Assembly (NCBI RefSeq): GCF_017982655.1
Contig: NZ_JABXYX010000004.1
Location: 14,998-78,997 of the forward strand
Reading direction: 5' to 3'
DNA: 64,000 nt
DNA from: Brasilonema sp. CT11
Lineage (GTDB): Bacteria > Cyanobacteriota > Cyanobacteriia > Cyanobacteriales > Nostocaceae
The notes below the pieces were generated by a model. It did no database searches. It was given only the letters and a program-made list of their open reading frames with translations, and was not told where the DNA came from. Positions within the stretch are counted from its first letter, which is position 1. Every line of letters begins with the position of its first letter. The translations under genes were made by a program, and so were the position numbers. This document shows positions 11,274 to 20,617 of this stretch, piece by piece.

Positions 11274-11740
11274 GTACAAATATAGTTCTGAATACTAAGC
11301 ACTCAGTACTCAATAATGAGACAGGGAAAGGATGCTTCTCAAACCAGAATCTACATGACTGCCATCTGAGAATTATATGATTTGAAATAAAAAATGAGAT
11401 GTTAACTTATGATATGCTTCAAAAATTGTGACTTAAAAGTACATATTGCCGAAATTTAAAGTAAAAGCTTGCCGAATTGAGAGCCTGACTAGCTTTACGG
11501 CAAATCTCCACTCAAGAAAAGCGGGAAAAATGCACCATTACCTTACGCGGTATAGGATAAACTCCTTTAAATTTCGGCAAACAATTCCTTTAAGTCACAA
11601 AAATGAGTATTCCAGTTTATACTTCGCTTTTAATATTCGAGTTTTTTAATAATAATTATTGTGTAGGGGATGGAAAGGGGGAGACGAGCGTCACTTGTCT
11701 CCCCTTTCGGTTTAATTATCATTATTACCTGGCTATAACC
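11274..11740. other. Non-coding stretch downstream of the NRPS
   Basis: No convincing gene. It contains a strong inverted repeat (listed separately at 11673-11708). The sequence TTGCCGAAATTTAAA near 11447 recurs inverted as TTTAAATTTCGGCAA near 11567-11581, suggesting another small dyad element of about 130 bp. The short open frames here lack ribosome sites and coding character. Confidence 0.6.
11673..11708. terminator. Hairpin, possible transcription terminator after the NRPS
   Basis: GAAAGGGGGAGAC pairs with GTCTCCCCTTTC around an 11-base loop, with one bulged G. The tract that follows on the + strand (GGTTTAATT) is only weakly T-rich, so this may be a folded repeat rather than an efficient intrinsic terminator. 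Confidence 0.45.
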
Positions 11741-12097
11741 CAATACGGTTCAGTTAAGGCTATGCAGTGCTTGGAACAAGAAAAATAGGAGCTTTTGTTA
11801 TGGTAGCAATGCGATTTTGTGAGGTAGATCCAAAAAAGGGCGATCGCTTGACGAGATTATTTGTAATAATAAACACTCAGTTATTTTTTCAAGGGTGTAG
11901 AGCTATAAGCATCAAATTTATTGTTCATAAAGTCTTCAAGAGACATCTTCTGAAGACAAATCATCGTGTTTAGCATTAGGTCATATTGTAATTTTCTATA
12001 CTTTATGCTTTAAGGTGACTCATTACTGATCGCCCGTTTTTGGGTTCATCCCACAAAATCGCATTGCTCCCATTTGAGCCTTAACTGAACCGTATTG
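11741..12097. repeat. MITE-like element with 21-bp perfect terminal inverted repeats
   Basis: CAATACGGTTCAGTTAAGGC starts the left end (11741). Its reverse complement closes the right end (12077-12097), with 21 bp matching exactly. Homology continues inward: both arms carry AGCAATGCGATTTTGTG and then GGGCGATC, but the left arm has about 34 extra bases between the terminal repeat and the inner block. The central ~170 bp encodes no transposase, so this is a non-autonomous or decayed element. It lies between the NRPS and the racemase and separates them transcriptionally. Confidence 0.75.
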
Positions 12098-12217
12098 TTT
12101 TAAAAACTCATTTAAGATATATGGTTTAGAAATTAAACACTCTCTCATAATTGGATGCAGAGATTTACTGTACTATCGGCTGTGTTGCTTGAAATTGCGT
12201 TAACTTTCTCTTAATTT

Positions 12218-13177
12218 ATGGTTCAAAATTTTTCTCAAATTATGATTCAAAGCATAAATTACGCTTGTTTTACAGAAGTTCAGCCAGCTCTTGCCGCTTT
12301 ACAAGGCCATCGCCAACAACTACTTGCATTCGCCCTAGCAAAAAAGTTGCGGGGAGAAACAATTGCTGACCAAGACTATCCAACTGAGGTAATTAGCCTC
12401 AATCCTCAATCCACTCAAGCCTCCCCACTGCTTTTGATTGGAGGCATGGGGCCGTTAGCTGGATTAGGCGCGTTTGAACGAGCGTGTCAACGGTTTCAAA
12501 ACAGCCGACAGATTATTTTGTTTCAAGCGTGTTTCATTCCGGATCGAACCTCTGCAATTGGGCAAGTAAGAGCATCCTACCAGGAAAATTATACTCTCCA
12601 ATTATTAATAAATAAACTTGTATTTGCTATTAGAACGGCAACACAATATGTGCGTTCAAATCACAGTTTTATTCAAGTTATAATTCTTTGTAATACAGCT
12701 CATCATGTCTTACCTCAAGTTATTGAACAGTTTCGACAGCATCACCCAGATATTGCGCTCAAATGGATTTCCTTGATTGAGGCAACGGTTGAATATGCAA
12801 AAATGAGAAACTTTCATCGACTGCTAGTTCTGAGTACAGATGCCACACGCATAGAGCATTTGTATACTCGTCCCTTGCAAGCTGTTGGCTTAAATTGTGT
12901 AGAATTAAACGATACCTTGCAAGCAATTTTGATGCAAAGTATTTATCAGGGAGTGAAATCTTTCGATTGTAATTTGGCTTGTCATATGGGAGAATACTTT
13001 TTTACTGAGCTGTTAAAAGTTCAGCCTGAGGTGGATTGCATCATTGCTGGCTGTAGCGAAATTCCCTATCTAATGGAGTGGTTGAAAGCCAGTGGTTCAA
13101 TGTCCCTCAAACGGTTTTTACAAAACGTCGATTTACTCGATCCAATCAAGATTACATTGGAAACTTCAGTCCTCTAA
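12218..13177 (+). CDS. Aspartate/glutamate racemase family protein
   Basis: 319 residues, somewhat longer than usual for this family because of an N-terminal extension of ~70. Family motifs are present: GGMGPLAG (~75), the first catalytic-cysteine loop LCNTAHH (~157) and the second as AGCSEIPYL (~280; the usual form is GCTE). Members interconvert L- and D-Asp or Glu without PLP. In microcystin-type clusters such a gene (McyF) supplies a D-acidic residue. Here it follows an NRPS with no epimerase domain and precedes the exporter, so a D-amino-acid supply role is a reasonable inference. The substrate is not predictable from sequence alone. Confidence 0.85.
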   Translation: MVQNFSQIMIQSINYACFTEVQPALAALQGHRQQLLAFALAKKLRGETIADQDYPTEVISLNPQSTQASPLLLIGGMGPLAGLGAFERACQRFQNSRQIILFQACFIPDRTSAIGQVRASYQENYTLQLLINKLVFAIRTATQYVRSNHSFIQVIILCNTAHHVLPQVIEQFRQHHPDIALKWISLIEATVEYAKMRNFHRLLVLSTDATRIEHLYTRPLQAVGLNCVELNDTLQAILMQSIYQGVKSFDCNLACHMGEYFFTELLKVQPEVDCIIAGCSEIPYLMEWLKASGSMSLKRFLQNVDLLDPIKITLETSVL

Positions 13178-13233
13178 CAACAGCTCTAAAAATACTAAAT
13201 TCAATTATCAAAGATATTAGGTTATCTTCAAAT

Positions 13234-15261
13234 ATGCCAACTCAAGTTATTCAAGCTCAAACCTTAACGAATACTTCTTCAGATTTTACTCAATTCTGGG
13301 AGAATGTAAAAGCTCTCGTCGGCCCTTACTGGTATCCAACCAAGTCAGGAAAAAGAGCATTCTCAGAAGTGATTCGCGCATGGGGGATGCTCGTTCTTCT
13401 AATCTTATTAATAATTGCACTTGTAAGTATAACTGCTTTCAATAGTTTTGTTAATCGTAATTTAATCGATGTCATAATTCTAGAAAAAGATTATTCTAAG
13501 TTTATTAATAATTTATCAGTTTATGCTATCGGGCTTGTCGTAGTAACGCTTTTAGTAGGATTTTCTACATTTTTGAGAAAACAAATCGCTCTTGATTGGT
13601 ATCAATGGTTACACAATCAAATTTTAGATAAATATTTGAGCAATCGTGCCTATTATAAGATTAATTTTCAAGCTGATGTTGATAACCCAGATCAACGCTT
13701 ATCTCAAGAAATTGAACCATTTACCAGTAATGCTCTAAGTTTTTCAGCTACTTTCTTAGAAAAAATCCTGGAAATGACGATTTTTTTAATAATTGTCTGG
13801 ACAATTTCTCAACAGATCGCTGTTGCTTTGCTTGCTTATACAATCATCGGTAATTTTATTGCTGTTTACTTGAATCAAGAATTAAATAAAATTAATCAAG
13901 AGGAACTTGCATCGAAAGCCGACTACAATTATTCCTTAACTCATGTTCGCAATCACGCTGAATCGATAGCTTTCTTTCGTGGAGAGAACCAAGAATCAAA
14001 TATAATTCAGCGCCGATTTAATAATCTTCTAAAAAATCTTGAACGCAAGATTAATTGGGAGAGGTGGCAGGAAATTTTTGGTAGAGGATATCAAGCTGCT
14101 ATCCAAATATTTCCATTTTTAGTACTCGCACCTTTATCTATTAGAAATGAAATTGATTTTGGACAAGTTGAGCAAGCTGCTTTAGCTAGTTATATGTTTG
14201 CTAATGCTGTAGGAGACTTAATAACTGAATTTGGAACTTTTGGACGATTTTCTAGTTACGCTCAGCGTTTATCTGAGTTTTCGAGTGCGTTAGAAGAAAT
14301 GACCAAACAACCAGAAAATATCACTACCATTAAAATAATAGAAGAAAACCGTTTGGCTTTCGATAATGTCACGTTGCAAACACCAAACTATGAGCAGGTA
14401 ATCGTTGAAGATTTATCATTGTCTGTTCAACCGGGAGAAGGTTTATTGATTGTCGGTCCCAGTGGTCGAGGCAAAAGTTCGCTGCTAAGAGCTATCGCTG
14501 GTTTGTGGAACGTAGGTACAGGTCGTTTGGTACGACCTCCGCTAGAATCCGTTTTATTTCTGCCTCAACGTCCTTATATAATTTTGGGAACTTTGCGCGA
14601 ACAGTTACTCTATCCTAATACGAATCGTCAAATGACCGACCCAGAACTTAAAGAAGTTTTGCAACAAGTTAACCTGCAAAACTTACTTAGTCGAGTCGAT
14701 GACTTTGATACAGAAGTTTCTTGGGAGAACATATTATCGTTGGGAGAACAACAACGCCTTGCATTTGCACGATTGCTAGTTACTCATCCTAGGTTCACTA
14801 TATTAGATGAAGCAACGAGTGCTTTAGATTTGAAGAATGAAGGACATTTGTATCAACAGTTACAAGAGACAAAAACAACTTTTATCAGTGTTGGACATCG
14901 AGAAAGTCTATTTAATTATCATCAATGGGTTCTAGAACTTTCACAAGATTCCAGTTGGCAACTTTTAACCGTGCAGGATTATCGGCAGCAAAAAGCAAAA
15001 GAAATTGTCACTAGTCCCCTTGAAAATGCTCAAATCACCAGAAATGATGTGACTAATAATCAATCACAAACTCAACCAGAAAAAGGAGTAGTAACAGACA
15101 CAATTGAAGGGATTTCTCATAAAGAAATGCAGACATTAACCGACTATTCACTTACCACCATTAGAAGCAGAGCAAGCCAAGGTAAGTCCATTAAAGGCAA
15201 GGACGGCTCTACCTACCGCTACAACAAAGACCCCAAGGTTTTGAAATGGGTGAAATTTTAG
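13234..15261 (+). CDS. ABC exporter, fused permease and ATPase (SbmA/YddA-type, McyH/NosG-like)
   Basis: An N-terminal membrane region (first segment about residues 45-67, further hydrophobic segments to ~330) is fused to an ATPase with Walker A GPSGRGKSS, signature LSLGEQQR and Walker B FTILDEATSALD. This one-polypeptide layout is typical of the vitamin B12/peptide ABC family found at the end of cyanobacterial NRPS/PKS clusters, where it is thought to export the product. I chose ATG 13234 (MPTQVIQ), because the open frame extends back to 13078 inside the racemase gene. The last ~110 residues are an extra tail ending in a basic KGKDGSTYRYN segment with no recognised function. Confidence 0.88.
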   Translation: MPTQVIQAQTLTNTSSDFTQFWENVKALVGPYWYPTKSGKRAFSEVIRAWGMLVLLILLIIALVSITAFNSFVNRNLIDVIILEKDYSKFINNLSVYAIGLVVVTLLVGFSTFLRKQIALDWYQWLHNQILDKYLSNRAYYKINFQADVDNPDQRLSQEIEPFTSNALSFSATFLEKILEMTIFLIIVWTISQQIAVALLAYTIIGNFIAVYLNQELNKINQEELASKADYNYSLTHVRNHAESIAFFRGENQESNIIQRRFNNLLKNLERKINWERWQEIFGRGYQAAIQIFPFLVLAPLSIRNEIDFGQVEQAALASYMFANAVGDLITEFGTFGRFSSYAQRLSEFSSALEEMTKQPENITTIKIIEENRLAFDNVTLQTPNYEQVIVEDLSLSVQPGEGLLIVGPSGRGKSSLLRAIAGLWNVGTGRLVRPPLESVLFLPQRPYIILGTLREQLLYPNTNRQMTDPELKEVLQQVNLQNLLSRVDDFDTEVSWENILSLGEQQRLAFARLLVTHPRFTILDEATSALDLKNEGHLYQQLQETKTTFISVGHRESLFNYHQWVLELSQDSSWQLLTVQDYRQQKAKEIVTSPLENAQITRNDVTNNQSQTQPEKGVVTDTIEGISHKEMQTLTDYSLTTIRSRASQGKSIKGKDGSTYRYNKDPKVLKWVKF

Positions 15262-15686
15262 TACTGGAGTTTAGACTAAATTAGTGACAGGTTAAGATAA
15301 CATTGGTTTTGTCAATTACTGGAGTTTAGACTAAAAGCAGGCGATCGCTAAAAAAAGTATGTGTGGTATTTTGGTATATATTTGAACTGAATAAAGTTTG
15401 TACTAAACCAGGCGATCGCCTTCTGTAGCAGTGCAAAAAAATCAAGGGATGCCTGTAGTTAGAACAAGCACCCCCTTCGCCGGAAGATGAGAGAAGCACA
15501 ACCAACTCTCTATCAGCCGCTATGGATGTTTTTGCACAATGCGCGAGAATTTCGTCAAGCAGCATAAGTGTAGTTAGTATAAAATTTTGGAAGGACAGTC
15601 TGCGGTTAACGCAGACCCCCTTCGCCGGAAGATGAGAGAAGAACGACCAACTCTCAACTTCACAGTGTGAGCGATGGAGTGAACTC
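15262..15686. repeat. Repeat-bearing spacer: 19-bp and 41-bp direct repeats
   Basis: TACTGGAGTTTAGACTAAA occurs exactly at 15262-15280 and 15317-15335. A 41-bp unit beginning ACCCCCTTCGCCGGAAGATG occurs at 15470-15510 and 15615-15655 with two mismatches. HIP1 sites GGCGATCGC recur nearby. No gene is convincing; a 172-codon frame on the - strand covers this area but has no ribosome site and overlaps the transposase remnant. The 19-bp repeat may mark the end of the decayed insertion sequence that follows, since an imperfect inverted match (TAGTCTAAACAG) lies at about 16032. Confidence 0.6.
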
Positions 15687-15962
15687 ATGCCCATCATCAC
15701 TTGGGAATTGTGGTTAGCTCGTGATATCGTTGCAGACAATCCTTTGCCTTGGCAAAAGTCAATCGATAAATTAACTCCTGGAAGAGTTGCCCAAGCAATG
15801 GGGGGAATTTTCGCGGCGATTGGCACACCTGCCCATCCCCCCAAACCTCGTGGAAAATCCTCTGGCTGGAAAGTAGGTAAAACACGTCAACGTAGAATTT
15901 CTTACCCTATAGTCAAAAAAAGGACTCCTAAATCACGCAAGCGAACTCCGAAGTCAGCTTAA
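15687..15962 (+). pseudogene. C-terminal remnant of an IS701-like transposase
   Basis: The 91 codons resemble the basic C-terminal tail of cyanobacterial IS701-like transposases: LWLAR..DNPLPWQK, LTPGRVAQAMGGIFAQ-like, IGTPAHPPKPRGKS.GW and YPIVKKR. The catalytic DDE part is missing, so this is a decayed copy. It sits at the junction between the natural-product genes and the phage-like element. Confidence 0.72.
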
Positions 15963-16390
15963 ATATCTAGTTTCTGTTATCTTCCAATTGAAACCTTCCT
16001 AACCCACCGGCACTGGGTCTTTTTTCATGTCCTAGTCTAAACAGAAGTCAATTAGAAATTCTGCTGAAAATTTAGGAGATAATAAGGTATCAAGTCAAGC
16101 TTTGTACTGATGATGTTTCAGCACAAAGATGAATGATGAACACAAAGATTAGGCGATAGAGTGCAGGCGGCTTCCGCATCGCTAACCCAAAAACAACGTT
16201 TTCTATCACGGTTTTTGGCATAATTTTTATCCTATAGATAGATTGACAAATTCATCATTATCTCAACATGTCACGAATGATCAGGGTATGGTTCACAATT
16301 TGGTCATCCAGGAGGTAAAAGCACAAGAATTACATTTAAATTGGGCGCGACTATCAATACGAAAAGCGATCGCGCGGAGCGCAGACGCCC
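15963..16390. other. AT-rich spacer with dispersed cyanobacterial repeat debris
   Basis: There is no gene I can support. A weak hairpin (CCCACCGGCACTGGGTC, then TTTTTTC) follows the transposase remnant at about 15999-16025 and could terminate transcription. From ~16365 the sequence GCGATCGCGCGGAGCGCAGA belongs to a GC-rich repeat common between genes in Nostocales. No tRNA or obvious attachment site was seen, although this is the likely left boundary of the phage-like element. Confidence 0.5.
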
Positions 16391-16591
16391 TTGGCGTATC
16401 GCAGCGAAGCGATCAGCAAAGCACGCAAGAAAAAGAAGCGCGGAGGTAACAATGTCGAAGCTGCACGGTTGCTTAACGAAAGCGAACGCAAAATAGCAAA
16501 CCGTGGTGACTGGGTAAGGACAGGAGCAAAAGGGCAACCCGCAGGATATAACCCAAATAAACGTGGGCTAGGAATTGCACCTAAGCGCTAG
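16391..16591 (+). CDS. Small basic hypothetical ORF at the left edge of the phage-like element
   Basis: 66 codons from a TTG that lies inside a dispersed repeat, so the true start is unclear. The C-terminal ~45 residues (EAARLLNESERKIANRGD.. and GYNPNKRGLG) look protein-like and end 10 bp before the first palindrome. It may be the tail of a gene broken at the element boundary. Confidence 0.3.
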   Translation: MAYRSEAISKARKKKKRGGNNVEAARLLNESERKIANRGDWVRTGAKGQPAGYNPNKRGLGIAPKR

Positions 16592-16601
16592 TGTTCCCTA
16601 A

Positions 16602-16633
16602 CTCTGGTTATCGTAACGTTACGATAACCAGAG
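16602..16633. repeat. Palindrome copy 1 (GTAACGTTAC family), perfect 32 bp
   Basis: Leftmost copy of the family and a perfect dyad: arms CTCTGGTTATC / GATAACCAGAG around GTAACGTTAC. It lies between the 66-codon ORF and the stop of the - strand gene at 16638. Confidence 0.95.
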
Positions 16634-16637
16634 GAAT

Positions 16638-17198
16638 TCAAGAATTAGCTCTAACAAACTTGTAAGTAAAAGCCAGTGAAGCCTGGTAAGAAGTAACACT
16701 TGTCCCAATCCTGTTGACAATAAAAAGCACTTGGTTAGGGTTGGTTACGTACTGATAAATATTATTGCTCACTCTTTTATAGTTACCGATGCCAGTGCCG
16801 TTGGCATCTCCAGTATCTAGCGTGGTAGCTGTCCCCGATGTATTTGTCCATTGCAGAGTAAACGTTAAGTAATTGCTGGAATTGCTGGTTCCTGCCCGTG
16901 GGGATAGCATAGCCACATAACTTTCTAGCCACAAAGTTGTAGTGCCAATAGGGAAAACTTTTGATATTTGTAGTGGGAAAGTTCCGGAGTTAGAGGGAAA
17001 AGCTATGTCAAAAGTGACAGGCTGCGATCGCCAAACATTAGCTCCCCCTCCATCAAACTCCCAAGGTTGGGGAGCGTAACTTGGCTCAAACCATAAGTCC
17101 TTGTCACCTGGGTTACTTGGCAAACTAGCGCCAATCGACAATCCTTTACCAGCAAATTTTTGGGTTTGCAAAGTTGAATTAACAAAATCTATCTTCAT
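16638..17198 (-). CDS. Hypothetical phage-associated protein, probably tail tip or fibre accessory
   Basis: 186 residues with no recognised domain. The composition is low in charge and rich in Thr, Ser, Asn and Gly (for example GTATTLDTGDANGTG), as in beta-rich tail appendage proteins. It starts 4 bp after the stop of the tail-fibre-like gene on the same strand, so the pair is probably co-transcribed. Both point away from the rest of the virion genes, as host-range cassettes sometimes do. Confidence 0.6.
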   Translation of the reverse strand: MKIDFVNSTLQTQKFAGKGLSIGASLPSNPGDKDLWFEPSYAPQPWEFDGGGANVWRSQPVTFDIAFPSNSGTFPLQISKVFPIGTTTLWLESYVAMLSPRAGTSNSSNYLTFTLQWTNTSGTATTLDTGDANGTGIGNYKRVSNNIYQYVTNPNQVLFIVNRIGTSVTSYQASLAFTYKFVRANS

Positions 17199-17201
17199 AG
17201 G

Positions 17202-18242
17202 TTAACCCGCAGCGACTAATGTCCACGTACCTGTTAAAGTTTGCCCAGCAAAATTAAACGTCATCGTATTTGCATTAACTGTGTTTGGCTGTATTAAGAT
17301 GCCATCGCCAGTATTGTCCCACACTGCCCATAATAATGGTTTGCGTCCTAAACCATGCGCCCATGTATAAACGCCACTGCTCAAGCTTGCGTTAGTGATG
17401 TCTTGAGTGACTATGCTTACTACTGCTTTTTCAGCACCAGCCAAGCCTGACATAAACTTTTGAGTTGTTTCACTCCAGTAAAGACGCGCAGCCGCCAACG
17501 TCCCACGATTAACTTCTATCCCTCCATCTTCTGTAGGGTTAGAACCTGTGTAGTTTGAGTTCAACCTGATAATGTTGTCAGCGATCTCTACTTGCTCAGA
17601 GTTGACAATAGTCTGTGTCCCTTGCACCGTAAGGTTATAGCAGATGATATCAGTGAGTCCAGTGTTAGCAAGGTTTCGCACTGCCATCGCACCAGACATA
17701 TCTACAAGGCGAAATCCTGTGCCCGTGTTATTGACCGCAAAGGATGCGCTACTAGTACCTGTGTCAGTGTTTTGAACGTGGAACCGAGAATCATTGCCTG
17801 CTGCCACTGTTGTACCAGTTGTTCCAACTGGCAATCTACCTACCGGAAAAGTTCCCGAAGTAATCTTTCCAGCATCTAGCGCAGGAATATCGGAGGTATC
17901 TAAAGATCTAAAAGTAGGAGCGCCAGTTCCACTACTGGGTGCTGCAAGTATCGTATTTTGAGATTGGTTCTTCCACGCGATCGCAACGGTTCCGTTAGTC
18001 GTTACTGGCGAACCGGACACATCAAACTCAGTCGATGGCGCGGTAACCGCTACGCTTGTCACTGTGCCTCCACCAGTGGCGATTGTTGCCCACTCAAGCG
18101 TGGTTGCTGAACTTGCTCTTAATACTTGCCCAGACGTAGGTGCAGAAGTTGGTGCGGTTAAATCTATATTCTGGGTAAGACCAACTGCGCGAATAATGAG
18201 CGAGTATGCGCCACTCAATATCTGAACGATTGCCTGTTTCAC
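17202..18242 (-). CDS. Tail-fibre-like protein
   Basis: 346 residues. The middle reads PALDAGKITSGTFPVGRLP and TTVAAGNDSRF, a motif pattern typical of phage side-tail fibres and collar/fibre repeats. The remainder is Thr/Ser/Gly-rich beta-structure, ending with a WAHGLGRKPLLWAVW segment like those in fibre tips. It is transcribed away from the portal operon; palindrome copy 2 separates the divergent starts. A receptor-binding role is inferred from composition and location. Confidence 0.75.
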   Translation of the reverse strand: MKQAIVQILSGAYSLIIRAVGLTQNIDLTAPTSAPTSGQVLRASSATTLEWATIATGGGTVTSVAVTAPSTEFDVSGSPVTTNGTVAIAWKNQSQNTILAAPSSGTGAPTFRSLDTSDIPALDAGKITSGTFPVGRLPVGTTGTTVAAGNDSRFHVQNTDTGTSSASFAVNNTGTGFRLVDMSGAMAVRNLANTGLTDIICYNLTVQGTQTIVNSEQVEIADNIIRLNSNYTGSNPTEDGGIEVNRGTLAAARLYWSETTQKFMSGLAGAEKAVVSIVTQDITNASLSSGVYTWAHGLGRKPLLWAVWDNTGDGILIQPNTVNANTMTFNFAGQTLTGTWTLVAAG

Positions 18243-18288
18243 AAGGTAATCCTCTACAATACGCTTATATTATTATCTATTGCTTTTG

Positions 18289-18310
18289 GTTATGGTAACT
18301 TTACGATAAC
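18289..18310. repeat. Palindrome copy 2
   Basis: GGTTATGGTAACTTTACGAT with AAC following; imperfect dyad. It lies between divergent genes and ends 11 bp before the ATG at 18322, with an ACAAGG ribosome site in between. Confidence 0.9.
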
Positions 18311-18321
18311 GAGAACAAGGT

Positions 18322-18768
18322 ATGACAGCAGTACTGCATTTAACAAACAATGAGCACCCAGGTAGAAGATATGCTGTAGAGCAAGGTGCAAACTTTCGCA
18401 AAGTGACATTCATGCTTGATAGGGATTTGACTGGGTGGACAGTGAGAGGTGAAATCCGGACAGACTACAGAGAGAATAACGGCTTGGTTATTGCTGAATT
18501 TGGTTTTGACCCATTAGAGTATAAGCCAGTTATTATTTGTGGAGTGTCGGTGCAGCGATCGCTGGTCACCCCAACTTTAGCATCAAGCGTGACTACCTCA
18601 ATGGGTGCGGACTGGGTAAGCAGACGCATGACGCAAAGACGCAATGCGAGTGATCAGCCACAAATCGGTAGAAACGTTTGGGTGTATGATGTAGCAGCTT
18701 TTACAACTGGTGAGCGGATGCGAATCTCGCAAGGGTTTCTAGAAGTAGATTTGGAGGTTACAGCATGA
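18322..18768 (+). CDS. Hypothetical phage structural protein
   Basis: 148 residues of unknown family. The opening (LTNNEHPGRRYAVEQGANF) and the internal DRDLTGWTVRGEIRTDY resemble N-terminal domains of phage baseplate or tail-associated proteins that set up beta-sandwich folds. It overlaps the next gene by ATGA, and that gene overlaps the portal the same way, giving a tightly coupled three-gene unit. Confidence 0.65.
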   Translation: MTAVLHLTNNEHPGRRYAVEQGANFRKVTFMLDRDLTGWTVRGEIRTDYRENNGLVIAEFGFDPLEYKPVIICGVSVQRSLVTPTLASSVTTSMGADWVSRRMTQRRNASDQPQIGRNVWVYDVAAFTTGERMRISQGFLEVDLEVTA

Positions 18769-19133
18769 GGCGCTTAACGTGCGATCAATCTGTCCAGCCC
18801 ATATCACAAGTTGCGATAACATCTGATGACAATACTGAATACATAGAGATAGTAGATAATACAACGCTTATTCAAGTAGGAGCAGGGAGCGGTGGTAATG
18901 GTTCCCTTGTCGATTACCGCATGGGTTTTACCCAGGCAGATCTTGTTGGAGATTTAATCCCAGTTCCGCACAATTTGCTGGCGTCAGATGGAGTTGTATC
19001 GATAATCCTGGTAAACAATGACATGGAGCAAGTAGAGCCAAGCAATGTAATTTTTATTAACGAGAATATTGCACACGTATCTTTGGAAGGATACACACCA
19101 ATCCCTGAAACTTGGTACATTAGAGCGCTATGA
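18765..19133 (+). CDS. Hypothetical phage protein upstream of portal
   Basis: 122 residues. The ATG overlaps the preceding stop (ATGA), and its own stop overlaps the portal start. It is acidic, beta-rich in appearance, with YIEIVDNTTLIQVGAG and a C-terminal PIPETWYIRAL. Its position between a structural protein and the portal suggests a virion or assembly protein. Confidence 0.65.
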   Translation: MRRLTCDQSVQPISQVAITSDDNTEYIEIVDNTTLIQVGAGSGGNGSLVDYRMGFTQADLVGDLIPVPHNLLASDGVVSIILVNNDMEQVEPSNVIFINENIAHVSLEGYTPIPETWYIRAL

Positions 19134-20617
19134 GACAAAAAGACATTGCTTTAGTTTTAGAAAACCTCAACTACTACAGTGGCGAGGGCTTTTGGAATAC
19201 CGCAATATTGCCAAAAATCGATGAGATAACCGACTCAGATCGCAAAGTAATGGCGCGGGTAAAACGTCTATTTCAGGTATCAAACAAGTGCCGCGAAGTG
19301 GTAGTGCGTCATCGTAATGCACTTTATGGGAACGCGCCGACTTGGTACATTGTGAATCAAGCAGGTGAGCGCGACAGTAGTTCGGTGGGAAAAAATCTGG
19401 GTGAGACTTTGCGCAGATTGCAAGCCCAATGGCTCCGCATGAGCATTGGTCGTTACACCTGGCACACTGACCCTGTAGCCAAAGCAATAGATGATGCGCT
19501 TATAACTGGTTACGGTTACTTAAGAATATGGAGTCCTGCAAAGTATGCTAATAGCCCTAATCTTTTACAGCGTGTTGGCTTGCATTCTCCCAACCCCGAC
19601 TCAGTTAACCTTGTGCTTGATGATGACGGGTTTATTGACCGGATAGAGTACTTTTTCTTAAAAGATGAAAAAAACTATATAGAAGTCCAAGAACTGGATG
19701 AGCAGGGATATACGGTTTTTCGCTGGGAAGATGAGGACGGCAAAACTGTACCAATGGATGATTCTGGTACAGAGGAAATAAAGTTAAACCTAGGCGGACG
19801 TTTCAGTATCTTTGAGATACAGCGAGCACCACTTATCACTGAAACTGTGAAGCGATCGCAGAACGGTATTAACCACGCATTAACAATGGTGCCCACTAAC
19901 ATTGAGTTTGCGGGTTTCTTGTCTCATATAGTTCTTAACGGATTGCCTCCTGGGGAGTACCAGGACTTTGATGGCAGGGATGTTTTTATCCCTAAAGAAG
20001 AGTTGATCGCATCACCTGGTCGGACGGCTTTTGTTTCTGGGATACCTCAGTTTGACGAAACTGGGCGCGTTACTGGTTACACTACACCATCCATTGCAAG
20101 TAATGATCCAGTAGATATTACTTCACTAGTAAATAGTTACAAGCTTTTCTGTAGCGTCATTTACGAGAATTGCAACCAAGGACATATACTGGGGCAAGAC
20201 ATGATAGTGTCTGGCATCTCGCGACAGCAGATGCGAGCAGATTTCAAAACAGCCTTATCCTTGGACAAAATAATGATAGAAGCAATCTTGGCAGATTGCT
20301 GGATGGCAGCTTTGCTCATGTTGATGCAAGGACAAGCAAAGATTTTAAGCAATTATGATATTGCAGTTAATATCCTCTTAGATTTAGGAGCACCATCCCC
20401 AGAGGAAAGGAAAGACATCCGCGATAACTATGCAGCAGGACTTTTAAGTAAGCCAACGGCTATTAGTTTGCAAGGATACGTTGATAATGCTGAAACGGAG
20501 GTTGCAAATATTGAGAAAGATGCGATCGCCAACGTGGAAGCTGGAAAAGGCGCGGCTGATATACTAGACCTGAGTGAACACCAGCCTAAAGGCGAAAATC
20601 AGGAGAATGCAGCTTGA
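19130..20617 (+). CDS. Phage portal protein (SPP1 gp6-like)
   Basis: 495 residues, the usual portal length. The N-terminal region places an alpha-rich stretch (VKRLFQVSNKCREVVVRHRNALYG) before the clip/wing, and the C-terminal region has the stem/crown pattern (ITSLVNSYKLFCSVIYEN..HILG..SGISRQQMRADF). Portals form the dodecameric DNA gate at one capsid vertex and normally follow the terminase. No terminase is seen here: upstream lie only small genes and divergent fibre genes. ATGA overlap with the preceding gene. Confidence 0.85.
   Translation: MRQKDIALVLENLNYYSGEGFWNTAILPKIDEITDSDRKVMARVKRLFQVSNKCREVVVRHRNALYGNAPTWYIVNQAGERDSSSVGKNLGETLRRLQAQWLRMSIGRYTWHTDPVAKAIDDALITGYGYLRIWSPAKYANSPNLLQRVGLHSPNPDSVNLVLDDDGFIDRIEYFFLKDEKNYIEVQELDEQGYTVFRWEDEDGKTVPMDDSGTEEIKLNLGGRFSIFEIQRAPLITETVKRSQNGINHALTMVPTNIEFAGFLSHIVLNGLPPGEYQDFDGRDVFIPKEELIASPGRTAFVSGIPQFDETGRVTGYTTPSIASNDPVDITSLVNSYKLFCSVIYENCNQGHILGQDMIVSGISRQQMRADFKTALSLDKIMIEAILADCWMAALLMLMQGQAKILSNYDIAVNILLDLGAPSPEERKDIRDNYAAGLLSKPTAISLQGYVDNAETEVANIEKDAIANVEAGKGAADILDLSEHQPKGENQENAA

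Noticed and set aside
15326-15844. 172-codon open frame on the - strand
   Set aside because: No ribosome site, overlaps direct repeats and the transposase remnant on the other strand, and its composition is not protein-like.
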